Shown piece by piece: positions 47,545-60,372 of a stretch of DNA of 64,000 nucleotides. The stretch comes from Saxidomus purpurata (taxonomy: Eukaryota; Mollusca; Bivalvia; Venerida; Veneridae), in assembly GCA_022818135.1 (NCBI GenBank), contig JAFMSR010000017.1, positions 38,610,392 through 38,674,391 of the forward strand, written 5' to 3'. Both the position numbers and the translations under genes were made by a program. The notes beneath the pieces were generated by a model that saw only the letters and a list, made by a program, of their open reading frames with translations, ran no database searches and was not told the DNA's origin. The number at the start of each line of letters is the position of its first letter. The first letter of the stretch is position 1.

Positions 47545-47690
47545 GCTTTTAACCCTTATCCTGCTGAGGGCATATGATAATGTATTTGTATTTTGTAGCC
47601 AGCGCAGATCACGATGTTCAGTCTGATCTTATTCTGCATCGTTCTCTATTCTCTGTCAGTTATTTTTTGCAACCAGCGCACTTCTTAGCA
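47545..47690. repeat. Dispersed bivalve-type repeat (copy 3, partial)
   Basis: acccttatcctgctgagggc, then gttcagtctgatcttattct and gttctctattctctgtcagt. Reads directly into the SINE-like copy at 47.69 kb. Confidence 0.5.
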
Positions 47691-47910
47691 ACGAATATTT
47701 GTTGTTGTTGTACTAGTTTAACGCCCGTTCCAACAGTATTACAGTCATTTTTTACAGGCGTGTAGTTTACCCTACCATCGTTCCTGTGAAGAATCAGTAC
47801 TAGAGCCCTTTCCTTTATAAGAGCTCATAAAGAGACATGGGCAGTAGCATGGCTAGAATCAACGACCCATAATCAATGAGAGGTTACAGTGACTTGAAGT
47901 CAGCAACCGT
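47690..47910. mobile_element. Second SINE-like family, copy 3
   Basis: Same order: (gtt)n, gtttaacgcccgttccaaca, taccatcgttcctgtgaaga, agagacatgggcagtagcat, ending near the gtgacttgaagtcagcaacc segment. Confidence 0.6.
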
Positions 47911-48369
47911 TGAAAAGGATTGATGCAAAATAAAGTGAAATTTTATTGCAGAGTCGGTTTTTGTCTACACTTACGCCATATTTATTTTAGCAAGTGTGAC
48001 GTATTTTGCGCAAAGGAGTAACCATGCATTTTTCATAAAAGTAGTTATTAGTATTTTTATAGTCATTTGCTGTATTTTGCGTCTTCATACTCAATTTACT
48101 TGGTACGCAAAGTAGATAATGAGAGATATAGAAGTGTGAACGAGATTTATAGTTCAATTTCACACCTTTATGCACAAACTATATAGCACTTTTTGATTTT
48201 GATAAATCAACATCCTACAGTTTCGAAAAAAAATGTAAAATTATGACTCCATGAATCAAAATAAAATTCCTAAAACTTGCGCTGAAAATATGCCTGAACT
48301 GTAATACATTTGTATACAGATATCAAAAATAATTATGTAACATTAATTTAATTACTTATTAATTTAATG
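47911..48369. other. Intergenic stretch, no recognised feature
   Basis: AT-rich, no supported gene or repeat. Confidence 0.4.
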
Positions 48370-48519
48370 TTAAAGGGACATACCCTATAACTGATACCAA
48401 ACTAGATAAGCTCCAAAACATTATAAATATAATCTTTGAAAGTATTTTAACTTAACCTGAACGCTTCCAATATTCAGCTAAACCATTCAATAATGTATGT
48501 AGAGTTGTTGCAGCACAAT
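48370..48519. mobile_element. TTAA MITE family 2, truncated copy
   Basis: TTAAAGGGACATACCCTATA left end intact; the match stops at 48,519 where a family 3 element begins. Confidence 0.75.
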
Positions 48520-48865
48520 TAAAGGTGCTCACTCTCAGTTGCCGTTGATTTTTTTATTCAAAATTGACAGGCTTATTCATAAATATGATTACAGGCTGGA
48601 ATCAACAAAAAAAGTAAAAAACTTAGGTAGGAATTTGCAAAAGTCGATTGAAAATTCTGGTTTTACAGCACCGCTACACTATACGTATATATTTGATTTT
48701 CAAAACCGTTTGCAGCGCTTTATTATTTGGTAGCGTTTTGTTCATACTTTGAAAAAAATTAATACTTGAACCTTTTTATATGACTAAATGTTCTAAAGTA
48801 TGATATTTTCATACAGTTTGAAGAACTGATTGTTTTCTTCAAAATCTGAGAGCGAGCAGCTTTAA
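48520..48865. mobile_element. TTAA MITE family 3, copy abutting a truncated family 2 copy
   Basis: Left TTAAAGGTGCTCACTCTCAG, right CTGAGAGCGAGCAGCTTTAA; 346 bp. Joined at its TTAA to the family 2 fragment. Confidence 0.85.
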
Positions 48866-49099
48866 AACCAAACTGTTCGGTTAAAATTTGCTCAGACACT
48901 ATAATTATTTTAATGATGATAGATCATTGTTCTGTATAACTTTGTTCTATTTACTCCAAATCAATACTGATTTATGTCTTTCTTTCGTATTCATTTGCTT
49001 TCCTTACCAAAAAAGTTTGTCAAAAAACGTTTCTTATTTCAAACTTTGAATTATCACCGAAAAGAAATACTGCGCTATATATTAAGCATGTAATTTTGC

Positions 49100-49537
49100 T
49101 TAAAGTGACATTATGCACATTTTTTAAAAGTAAAATTCCAGCTGAAATATGTGTATGTGTGAAAAGGGTAGAGGAAATAATAACTTTTAACCCAATACAA
49201 CAAACTTTTTCTGCTACCAGTAAGAAATAATAACTTTCCAAATATTACTTTTCCTATTTTGACTGGGAGAGTCAATTTAAGAAATAAACAAATGCATGCA
49301 AGAGTAGCTTCCCTTCCACTGCCGAGCAACACTAATAACACAAGGGAGATCACTGCCAAGGAAGGAATTATTATTTCATTTGTCCATTTTTTAATTTCTA
49401 AAGCACCAACTTCAAATATTAATGCGGCATTATCATTAGTTTAACACATTTAAATGCACAGCAACCGAAAATTGCTTTTATAAAACTGTCACCAAAAATA
49501 CACTATGTGCAGTAAGATGAGCATAATGTCACTTTAA
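49100..49537. mobile_element. TTAA MITE family 1, copy c
   Basis: TTAAAGTGACATTATGC and GCATAATGTCACTTTAA; 438 bp, closely similar to copy b over its whole length. Confidence 0.92.
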
Positions 49538-51055
49538 AAGCAACGTTAGGCCTTAGGCCAATACAACCACCCTCGGACAAATAACAAGGCCAATATGAAA
49601 TCACTTGATTAATAACATTATAATAGTACCTGTATCATCCGAAGCGACCACGGGTTTTTAAAACTAGAGTTAACTGAACATTATTTATATAGATAATGTC
49701 AAAATAAAGTCACATGATACATAAATATAACATATAGAAGTAAACAATTAAGTTTTATATTTGAATACAAGGATGTGTTTCAGTCATAAGACGCTTAGCC
49801 ACACCATTAAAACACACCTGTATTGGGTAATGAGTTCCTGCTCGAAGTATTCTAAAACGTGACACGTCATAAATGGAAATTTGGTTATATGTAAAGATGT
49901 AAAGAATGAGTATTAATTTTTTTGCCTGAAATACCGGATCTCAAATGTATCAAGTATATCTAATGCAGTTACGTATCCAGCTAATAGTGTTTACTGGGCG
50001 AAACAAGTAAAATATTCGATAGATAGACTTGGTGACGGGTTTATTTGAAATGGTTTTAATATAAATATTTCAATCCAGACGATGTTTACTTTTATTTATA
50101 TGTACATTGCTGTTCATTAGCCAAACACATTTTTATGTCGATATTACTGATAAATGTTGTTGTTGTGAAACTCTTGGATAATTGGGTTTCTTGAATCTTT
50201 AGATATTTTGGATTTCTAGACGAAATAGCTGTGTAAAGTTTCATAGTAATTTCGGAATTGCAAACAAAAACACAGCTTCGATATAACTGCTGATTTTCAG
50301 CTGTTTTTAAATATCATTTCTACAACCATCGTACAGAGATTTGGCTCAAACCGAGACATACATTTTAAACAAGTACAGATTGAATAATTGTTACTTACTT
50401 TAATACCAAATTAACTTTGAATTCGTTTCAAGTTTAGATATTTAAATCAGAATAAAACCTGGCTAATGTCAGTAGTTAAGTTTTGTAAATTACATAGTTA
50501 CGACAAAATATTGTGTACGAAACGAAAACTGCATGTTATCAAACAAAATAAATGTTAACTACATTCACCTAGATATACAATTAAATAAGTAATAAAACTT
50601 ACACAATCCGAAAAAAAATTGAATACAAGAAATCCTTTTAGCTTTTAAGTCGACACAACTGCAAAAAAGCTCCCAAGCGAAATGATATATCCGGGACAAT
50701 CACAGCTAATTTATACCCAAGTCAACACCCACCCGTTTAGACATGTAAATTCAACTGCAGCAAGACGAAAAATATATAATATATATGTTTTAAGTGTTTG
50801 CTCGCCAGACCGTACAGGCAATTTGCTGTCAAAAGAGGATATGATTTTGATTATCAGCAGGTCGAAATTAGCGATTTGCGCACTGAAGTAATAACATACA
50901 TTCCCTATATACTTTTTCAATGTAATAAGTTTTACTCTGCGTCAAAACTGATTGTGTACTTGAATGATACAACTAGATAGTTTTAATTCTAAGTATTTCA
51001 GTCTTTATTGCTTGCTCCTGTTTCATAGATAATGTGCGTATATCTTTCTTTAAAT
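49538..51055. other. Intergenic stretch, no gene recognised
   Basis: AT-rich. Overlapping short frames on both strands near 50.7-50.98 kb show no protein-like signature. Confidence 0.4.
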
Positions 51056-52083
51056 CTCATTGCATACAACTAGCTTTAGCGTCATTAGCTGTATCTATCC
51101 CGTGTTTCATTGCAAACAGCTAGCTTTAGCGTCATTAGCTGTATCTATCCCTTGTTTCATTGCAAACTAGCTGGTTCTATCCCGTGTTTCATTGCAAACA
51201 GCTAGCTTTAGCGTCACTAGCTGGATCTATCCCGTGTTTCATTGCAAGCAGCTAGCTTTAGCGTCACTAGCTGCATCTATCCCGTGTTTCATTGCATACA
51301 GCTAGCTTTAGCGTCACTAGCTGCATCTATCCCGTGTTTCATTGCAAGCAGCTAGCTTTAGCGTCACTAGCTGCATCTATCCCGTGTTTCATTGCAAACA
51401 GCTAGCTTTAGCGTAATTAGCTGTATCTATTCCTTGTTTCATTGCAAACTAGCTGGATCTATCCCGTGTTTCATTGCAAACAGCTAGCTTTAGCGTCACT
51501 AGCTGGATCTATCCCGTGTTTCATTGCAAGCAGCTAGCTTTAGCGTCACTAGCTGCATCTATCCCGTGTTTCATTGCATACAGCTAGCTTTAGCGTCACT
51601 AGCTGCATCTATCCCGTGTTTCATTGCAAACAGCTAGCTTTAGCGTCACTAGCTGCATCTATCCCGTGTTTCATTGCAAACAGCTAGCTTTAGCGTCACT
51701 AGCTGGATCTATCCCGTGTTTCATTGCAAACAGCTAGCTTTAGCGTCACTAGCTGCATCTATCCCGTGTTTCATTGCAAACAGCTATCTTTAGCGTCACT
51801 AGCTGGATCGATCCCGTGTTTCATTGCAAACAGCTAGCTTTAGCGTCACTAGCTGCATCTATCCCGTGTTTCATTGCAAACAGCTAGCTTTAGCGTCACT
51901 AGCTGGATCTATCCCGTGTTTCATTGCAAACAGCTAGCTTTAGCGTCACTAGCTGCATCTATCCCGCGTTTCATTGCAAACAGCTATCTTTAGCGTCACT
52001 AGCTGGATCGATCCCGTATTTCATTGCATACAGCTAGCTTTAGCGTCACTAGCTGTATCTATCCCGTGTTTCATTGCATACAC
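51056..52083. repeat. 50-bp minisatellite, about 20 copies
   Basis: Unit atctatcccgtgtttcattg, caaacagctagctttagcgt and cactagctgg/cactagctgc. Each unit has an AGCTAG...CTAGCT inverted pair. Two subtypes (ggatct and gcatct) alternate irregularly. 52,084-52,340 holds diverged pyrimidine-rich relatives. Confidence 0.93.
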
Positions 52084-52418
52084 CGTCAAGCGTACCGCTG
52101 CATATACTGTCATGTGTGTAAATATATTTCATGTGCATATACCTGTCTTGTATGTCATTGCACCCTATTTCTCGACAGCCGTATCAGTTCATACACCTAT
52201 CTCGTCATTATTGCATACACCTGTCCTGTACTATCTCGTGTATCATAAACTACACCTGTCTTGCACCATCTCGTTTATTATTACAACAACTGACCTACTC
52301 CGTCTTGTGTATTATTACATACACCTGGTGAAGCCGAAAATTTGGGTCTTATAAACAGTGTATTACATGTATGCAAACTAAAAGATGAACAAATATAGAT
52401 GTTGGGAGTGTCCCTTTA

Positions 52419-52778
52419 AAACAGATTCGGCAGATTATATTCTCGAAAAATATATTAATATATGTTCAATGAACGTAAAATGATAAATAAATACAATTTC
52501 AAAGAAGAACCTATGGCGAAAAATGCCTCGTTTCACCAAAATTAATCAATAAAGAGACTCTGTTATATATCGCATCCACTTATTAATTGTACAACAACTC
52601 TACCTAGATTATTGAATGATTTACGGTACTGTAGCATATTTTAAACCGCTGATTTCATCGATAATGACTGGAATGCATAGCTGAAACTTTAAGGTTAACT
52701 AATAATACTTCCAAAGATTCTATTATGTATATTGGAGGTTATTTAGTTTGCCATCAGTTATATGGTATGTTTCTTTAA
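52419..52778. mobile_element. TTAA MITE family 2, copy
   Basis: Interior agattatattctcgaaaaat, aaaatgcctcgtttcaccaa, catccacttattaattgtac; right end atggtatgtttctttaa. The left end (tgttgggagtgtccctttaa) is in the opposite sense, hinting at a rearranged end. Confidence 0.75.
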
Positions 52779-52850
52779 GAATTAATTTATTACTTCATAG
52801 TCCCATATTAGAAAATATCAAGTTAGTCACATATCAAATCAGATCAAGTA

Positions 52851-53207
52851 TTAAAGCTGCACGCTCTCAGATTTTGGTTCTTCAAACTGTATGTAAATAA
52901 CGTATTTTAGAATATACGGTCATATAAAAAGGCTCCAGTATAAATTCCTGTCACGTATATCTCTAAATTTAACAAAATAAGCTACCAAATTCAAAAGCCT
53001 TGCAAACGCATTTGAAATTTCAATATGAACATACGTGTATAGTGTAGCGGTGCCGTGTAACCGACCTTTTCAATCGATTTCTGCAAATTCCAACCTAGAT
53101 TTTTGCTCATTTTTTCATTCTAGCCTTTAGTTGTATATTTATGAACAAGAATGTCAGTTGTTTTGAAAAATATTTTTTCAATGGAAACTGAGAGCGAGCA
53201 GCTTTAA
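52851..53207. mobile_element. TTAA MITE family 3, intact copy
   Basis: TTAAAGCTGCACGCTCTCAG left, CTGAGAGCGAGCAGCTTTAA right; 357 bp. Confidence 0.9.
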
Positions 53208-53528
53208 AGGAGAAATATTTTGGGTCCTATTTCAATATGTCTGCTGTGCAGTACTACAGTACACTTCAGTAGTTTTGAACACTACAGTACTCACGTACAC
53301 TGTACACGTAATAAAGAGTACTTTTGTGCTAGAACATTTTAGTAATTATAGACACTTCTATTACACCGACAATAGTACTTTGCAATACAATAATATTATA
53401 CAGTACTTACAGTAAGGAAGTCTGCATTTTGTCATTTTTTATAAAAATCTTTTTTTTTCAACGGCAGCTTTAATACATTTACAGTAGTCTAACTATTTCG
53501 ACTCCGAAGGCAAACCGAATTTATAGGC

Positions 53529-53586
53529 TGATATTTTATAGTTGTTCACCTTCTAGAGGTAGAGGTGTGACAGTTATAAAATATCA
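53529..53586. repeat. Hairpin with ~22-bp arms
   Basis: tgatattttatagttgttca and the acagttataaaatatca arm pair with a few mismatches around ttctagaggtaga. Confidence 0.6.
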
Positions 53587-55159
53587 GATCTGTGAAAGGG
53601 GTCACACTGAAACGCCAAATTAATTAGGCTATATTTACAGGTACTACTCTGATACGTAGGAGCTCGATTTTATGTTACATTTCATTGTGAAGACTTTTTT
53701 TCCGATCTAGAATCAATGAACGGATCATATTTTTCTAACCATTAGACACACGATAAGGCAAACTGGCTCCCATAGTGGTTTTGATCATTTCTTTTTCAAC
53801 TCCAGTTTCCAGAAATACTCCATAAACGTTAATTTCAAAATCAAACATGAGAATTGATACTTTGATGATGAAAGTAGCCTTGCTACTAAGCCGGACCTAC
53901 CAGATTTGTAAATAAGAAAAAATGGTAATAATATAGTTTTGCGATGCTCCAAAGCTTTCTTATGTTATACCAAGCACAAAGAATGACTTTCAAGTATGTA
54001 CATGGAATTTTGTTGAAATATGATCAACATAATATTTACAGATGTATTAGGACTAGAAATGTTTAACGACCAACTCAGGTTGGTTACAACCTGTAATTTT
54101 GTCTGAATCATTATTAGGTACGTCACAGCTCGTTACATCGATTGAATGCAATTTTTGATGAATAAACGTGGTTTGCATTTCAGTAAACATTCTCAAGGGC
54201 GTATGAAAGTGTAACGGGTTCAAGTGCACTCGCACTTACATGTAATGCAGTCACTGCTGAATCGTGCACTTACATAAAATGTTCTTCTGTAATAGAGAAA
54301 TGTTAGAATATGATGAAACAATTCAAATTGCATGCCGTGTTATTAAAAGAATGCTACTTAAAACAGTAACACCGTTGTATCGTCCCTATGTTAACAACAC
54401 GACCGAATGATAACTACCAATACCGAATTTTCAATGCAATTCTGACAAAGAAATTTTGTAGGTTTCTCCCCATTCAACAGTCAACTACATTGATCTCGTT
54501 CATTGTATGAAGCACTGTGTCGGAAATGTTTCATCACTGTGTTTTGACAAGGGTTCTTAAATTGGAACGTTATGTTTTAATGCATGCAGCAATTATTTTA
54601 GCAAGCCACGTTCTATTTCTATGTTCTTAAAAGTCACTAATTCATTAAAGTGTTTAAAGTGTTAACTAGGTCTCTTATGGCACGTCGAGTACAAGTTGTT
54701 GTGGATATTTGTTGCAATCATTTATGAAATCGGATCACGTAAAAACCAGAAATGTATTTCATTTACCAACTCTGTTTAACTAAAGGGTAAATGGAGCAAC
54801 ATTTACTTGCCGACTGTTCTGAAATACAGTATGTATTTATCCGTTGCCATATATACAGCTTGAACTTATCACACAAGAAACGGATGATCAATCGTCAAAA
54901 GAAAGTCGTGAAATGGTTGCTATTTTTATTTTGTTAATCAACAAGTGATTCCGCCTTTGCAAATTATTCATCCGCGTATCTTATGCCTGATCATGATGTG
55001 CGATTTTTGCTGATTCAGTTAGGGAAGATTTTGTAGTGAGCCTACTTTTGTGCTATAAATAGAAATAGTGACATTTTTCGAGGTAAAGACTAATGACTGC
55101 AATTGAACAATCATGCCTGTGTGTCGTCGTTAATGACGGCAGAAATAGTTTGTTGATGA
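53587..55159. other. Intergenic stretch, no gene recognised
   Basis: AT-rich; no convincing exon, RNA gene or repeat. Confidence 0.4.
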
Positions 55160-55163
55160 ATTA

Positions 55164-58138
55164 ATGCAGTCCCTACGGTTAAATGCTCAAAAGTGCAGCC
55201 CAAGGGTCGCGTTATCTACGTTAAATGCTCAAAAATGCAGCCCAAGGGTCGCAGTATCTACGGTTAAATGCCAACAGGTACAGCCCCAGGGTCACAATAT
55301 TGAAAGTAAATTGCTCACAAATGCAGCCCCAGGGTCGCAGTATCTGCGGTTTAAAACTCACACGTGCAGCCCCAGGGTCGCAGTATCTACGGTTACATGC
55401 TCACACGCGCAGCCCCAGGGTCGCAGTATCTACGGTTACATGCTCACACGTGCAGCCCAAGGGTCGCAGTATCTACGGTTAAATGCTCACAAGTGCAGCC
55501 CCAGGGTCGCAGTATCTAAAGTTAAATGCTCACAAGTGCAGCCCCAGGGTCGCAGTATCTGCGGTTTAAAACTCACACGTGCATCCCCAGGGTCGCAGTA
55601 TCAACGGTTACATGCTCACACGTGCAGCCCCAGGGTCGCAGTTTCTACGGTTACATGCTCACACGTGCAGCCCCAGGGTCGCAGTATCTACGGTTAAATG
55701 CTCACAAGTGCAGGCCAAGGGTCGCAGTATCTTAAGTTAAATGCTCGCAAGTGCAGCCCCAGGGTCGCAGTATCTACGGTTAAATGCCTACAGATACAGC
55801 CCCAGGGTCGCAGTATCTAAAGTTAAATGCTCACAAGTGCAGCCCCAGGGTCGCAGTATCTACGATTAAACGCCCACAGGTATAGCCCCAGGGTCGCAGT
55901 GTCTACGGTATAATGTCCAGCCCCAGGGTGGCAATATCTAAAGTTAAATGCTCTCAAGTGCAGCCCCAGGGTCGCAGTATCTACGGTATAATGCCCACAG
56001 GTACAGCCCCAGGGTAGCAGTATCTACGGTTTAAAGCTCACACGTGCAGTCCCAGGGTCGAAGTATCTACGGTTACATGCTCACAGGTGCAGCCCCAGGG
56101 TCGCAGTATCTACGGATAAATGCTCACACATGAAACCTTAGGGTCACAGTATCTAAAGTTAAATGCTCATAAGTGCAGCCCCAGGGTCACAGTATCTAAA
56201 GTTAAATGCTTACAAGTGCAGCCCCAGGGTCGCAGTATCTACGGTTAAATGCTCACAGGTACAGCCCCAGGGTCCCAGCATCTAAAGTTAAATGCTCACA
56301 AGTGCAGCCCCAGGGTAGCAGCATCTAAAGTAAAATGCTCACAAGTGCAGCCCCAGGGTGGCAGTATCTAAAGTTAAATGCTCACAAGTGCAGCCCCAGG
56401 GTCGCAGTATCTACGGTTAAATGCCCACAGGTACAGCCCCAGGGTCGCAGTATCTAAAGTTAAATGCTCACAAGTGCAGCCCCAGGGTCGGAGTATCTAC
56501 GGTATAATGCCCACAGGTACAGCCCCAGAGTCGCAGTATCTACGGTTTAAAGCTCACACGTGCAGCCCCAGGGTCGCAGTATCTACGGTTACATGCTCAC
56601 ACGTGCAGCCCCTTGGTCCCAGCATCTAAAGTTAAATGCTCACAGGTGCAGCCCCAGTGTGGCAGCATCTAAAGTTAAATGCTCACAAGTACAGCCCCAG
56701 GGTGGCAGTATCATAAGTTAAATGATCACAAGTGCAGCATCAGGGTCGCAGTATCTACGGTTAAATGCCGACAGGTACAGCCTCAGGGTCGCAGTATCTA
56801 CGGTCACATGCTCACACGTGCAGCCCCAGGGTCGCAGTATCTACGGTTACATGCTCACAAGTGCAGCCCCAGGGCCGTAGTATCTACGGTTACATGCTCA
56901 CACGTGCAGCCCCAGGGTCACAGTATCTACGGTTAAATGCTCACAGGTGCAGCCCTAGGGTCCCAGCATCTAAAGTTAAATGCTCACAAGTGCAGCATCA
57001 GGGTAGCAGTATCTTCGGTTAAATGCTCACAGGTGCAGCCCCAGGGTGGCAGTATCAACGGTTAAATGCTCACAAATGCAGCCCCCGGGTCCCAGGATCT
57101 AAAATTGAATGCTCACTATTGCAGCCAAAGGGTGGCGGTATCTACAGTTTAAGGTCACAAGTGCAGCCCCAGGGTCGCAGTATCTACGGTTAAATGCTCA
57201 CAGGTGCAGCCCAAGGGTCGCAGTATCTTAAGTAAATTGCCCACAAGTGCAGCCCAGGGTCGCAGTATCTAAAGTTAAATGCTCACAAGTGCAGCCCCAG
57301 GGTCGCAGTATCTACGGTTAAATGCCTACAGGTACAGCCCCAGGGTCGCAGTATCTAAAGTTAAATGTCCACAGGTACAGCTCCAGGATCGCAGTATCTA
57401 CGGTTTAAAGCTCACAAGTGCACCCCAGGGTCACAGTATCTAAAGTTAAATGCTCACAAATGCAGCCCCAGGGTCGCAGTATCTACGGTTAAATGCTCAC
57501 AGGTACAGCCCCAGGGTTGCAGTACCTAAAGTTAAATGCTCACAGGTGCAGCCCCAGAGCGGCAGTATCTAAAGTTAAATGCACACAGGTACAGCCCCAG
57601 GGTCGCAGTATCTACGGTTAAATGCTCACAGGTGCAGCCCTAGGGTCGCAGCACTACGGTTTAAAGCTCACACGTGCAGCACCAGGGTCGCAGTATCTAC
57701 GGTTTAAAGCTCACAAGTGCAGCCCCAGGGTCGCAGTATCTAAAGTTAAATGCTCACAGGTGCAGCCCCAGGGTCGCAGTATCTACGGTTTTCAAGCTCA
57801 CAAGTGCACCCCAGGGTCGCAGTATCTAAAGTTAAATGCTCACAAATGCAGCCCCAGGGTCGCAGTATCTACGGTTAAAAGCTCACAGGTACAGCCCCAG
57901 GGTTGCAGTATCAAAAGGTAAATGCTCACAGGTGCAGCCCCAGGGCGGCAGTATCTAAAGTTAAATGCCCACAGGTACAGCCCCAGCGTCGCAGTATCTA
58001 CGGTTAAATGCTCACAGGTGCAGCCCTAGGGTCGCAGTATCTACGGTTTAAAGCTCACACGTGCAGCCCCAGGGTCGCAGTATCTACGGTTTAAAGCTCA
58101 CAAGTGCAGCCCCAGGGTCGCAGTATCTACGGTTTAAT
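55164..58138. repeat. 43-bp minisatellite, about 69 copies, ~3 kb
   Basis: Unit acggttaaatgctcacaagt then gcagccccagggtcgcagta and tct, with subtypes acggtt/aaagtt/acggttta and caagtg/caggta/cacgtg. GC content is clearly above the surroundings. Since 43 is not a multiple of three, the frames of 85-177 codons here cycle through three phases of the same DNA and are not evidence of a gene. Confidence 0.95.
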
Positions 58139-60372
58139 GCCATTTAAAAAACTTTACCTTATACCTTTAGGTATTCGATTTGTAGATTGTTGTCCAACAT
58201 CAAACAAAATCTGCAAACGCATCAGGCAAGGGCGTACATTATCATCTGTTTGATGCCTGGTTGTTGTCAATATGTTTTTTCATGTGTTTAACATTTACAT
58301 AGGAACGTTTGACTTGGCGTGTGTGCAATTGAGCAGGTCAAAACGTACGCAAGGAATACAAAATTTGTGTAATCATAGAATTTTACATATACTTTTCGCT
58401 ATGTGCACATTTGTGCAGGAAGGCGTAAACTTAATCATGTCAAAAAAGTAAATACATATTTTATATTTAATTATACCATGATATGATATGAACTTTATTT
58501 CAACCGTTTTTATAGATTTAAAAAATGTATACCTTGATTTTGTCAATCTACTAGTATTATCAATTTTCTGCATGGACAATTCATAAGAACTGAACAAAAA
58601 ATGAATCACATGTTATAAAAATCAAAGTTGTTAAATGTATGCATGGATTTTTGTTTATCTTGATAATATATAATAATATAACGTGCCAAGTGCCAGGTAG
58701 TGACAGTTTCCATAGACAAGACACAAATGATTCCATATTGCCCCTCCCCCTCCCCCTCCCCCATCATTTGAGGGACTCTCGAGAGCGATTAGTATACTTT
58801 TAAAGAACTTGTTTCACAATCGGGAGTAACCAATTAGTATGAAAGTATGTGTTTATTTCTTTTTCTTTCTCTGTGCTCTACTGAATAGAGAAACTTTTCA
58901 AATTGTTCGATTTTCAAATGTGACGGTTGTCTAAATAAATGTCCCTCGGCGTTGATTTATACCATTCTACCCTTTGATGTAAACACATACAAATATCATT
59001 AAAGAAAAAGTAAAGTGGTCTCCTTTTAGAGTTAAGTATTCGTAACAGCCCTAAATTGTCACGATCCAGTCGTTACTTATATTATGATGAATTACATACA
59101 ACTGGAAAACTTTAATAACATGAAATGAATATTATTTTCTTAAATTCGAGATGTAAGGGTTTCATTGAAATACAGTTATTAGCGTGGACTATCTAAAACT
59201 AGAAGGGTGCATCTTATACTGTTGAAACGCATTGAATATTGAACCTAATTCATCCGTCATCTATGTTTGGTATGTCTTAAAGACCCAGGATCACATTTAG
59301 ACTGGCATCAGTTATTAGAGTTATTACTCGTGTCTTTTCTGGACATTTTACAACATCTTCTCAAGTTCTCCTTCCCTTTACTCTAACGTGTGTTGAGGTG
59401 AGCTTTGATTAAGACAAATGTTTGACAGACATATTTATCTTAAAAGAAAAGACTTCAATCTCAACCGACTTTTATAAGCCTAGATCACATGTACAAGTAG
59501 CTCTTATTTTACCAAGAAATATGTCTAACTGGCGGGAATGATCTTTATCTGTACCAAAATCATTCCTAGCTTTGCTTTTTAAATGACATTACAAAAAAAT
59601 AAGAAAGGCTTTCTTGCAACTCTTTTTCATGAATTAATGACTTGAATACGAAAAAAAGGCATATGTCAGCATTTTTAGAGTGAATACAACATGGTTCTAT
59701 CATATCAGAAAATTTATTAATTCAAAGTGATCCTAGGACTTTAGCAGCACCTACAACATTAATAATATCACGTAAAATTGCACATGCAATTGTGAAAATA
59801 ATGTAATTTCAATTAATACAATGTCTTGAAAATGTTTGATTATATACAAAATACATATTAAAATAAGATAACCTTTTCAAAGCATTGGTCGTGATGGCTT
59901 GATGCCGGTTCCATGAGTAGAACGGGTTTGGGAAAGAAACAATGCTTGAAAAATGCTTGTTCAATGAGCTATCCATAGGAACAAGTATTTGGCTTTATCT
60001 TGAAATAAACACATCAGACAACACATTAAAAAGATACGCTTAAAAATCTTGGTAACAATCAAATAAAAGAAAAATAATGTAAAATAACCATAAAATAAAG
60101 CTATCTTATGTTATCTTGCAATACCTTACATCACAGAATGGGTATGAATTTGTTATGGAATGTGTCATACTTGCTTAAATTTGAAAAAAAATATTTCCAA
60201 GCGTATCATCGGTAACGTCCAAATATGTACAAATAAATTTAATTGTATATGTAATTGTATTTCATTGTGCATTTGATTTTATTGTGTATTTTATTGTATT
60301 GTCTTAGTAAGTAAATAATTCAGAAGGTTAAATTACTTCTGATCAGAAAGGTAAATATAATTTATGCATAAC
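58139..60372. other. Intergenic stretch, no gene recognised
   Basis: AT-rich; a short (CCCCCT)n tract at 58,741-58,762. No exon or transposon end recognised. Confidence 0.4.

Noticed and set aside
55164..57921. Several 69-177-codon ORFs
   Set aside because: All are frames of the 43-bp minisatellite; the period shifts frame every unit and no start or splice context supports a gene.
51056..58138. Possible CRISPR-like arrays
   Set aside because: Units are contiguous direct repeats without unique spacers, and the DNA is eukaryotic.
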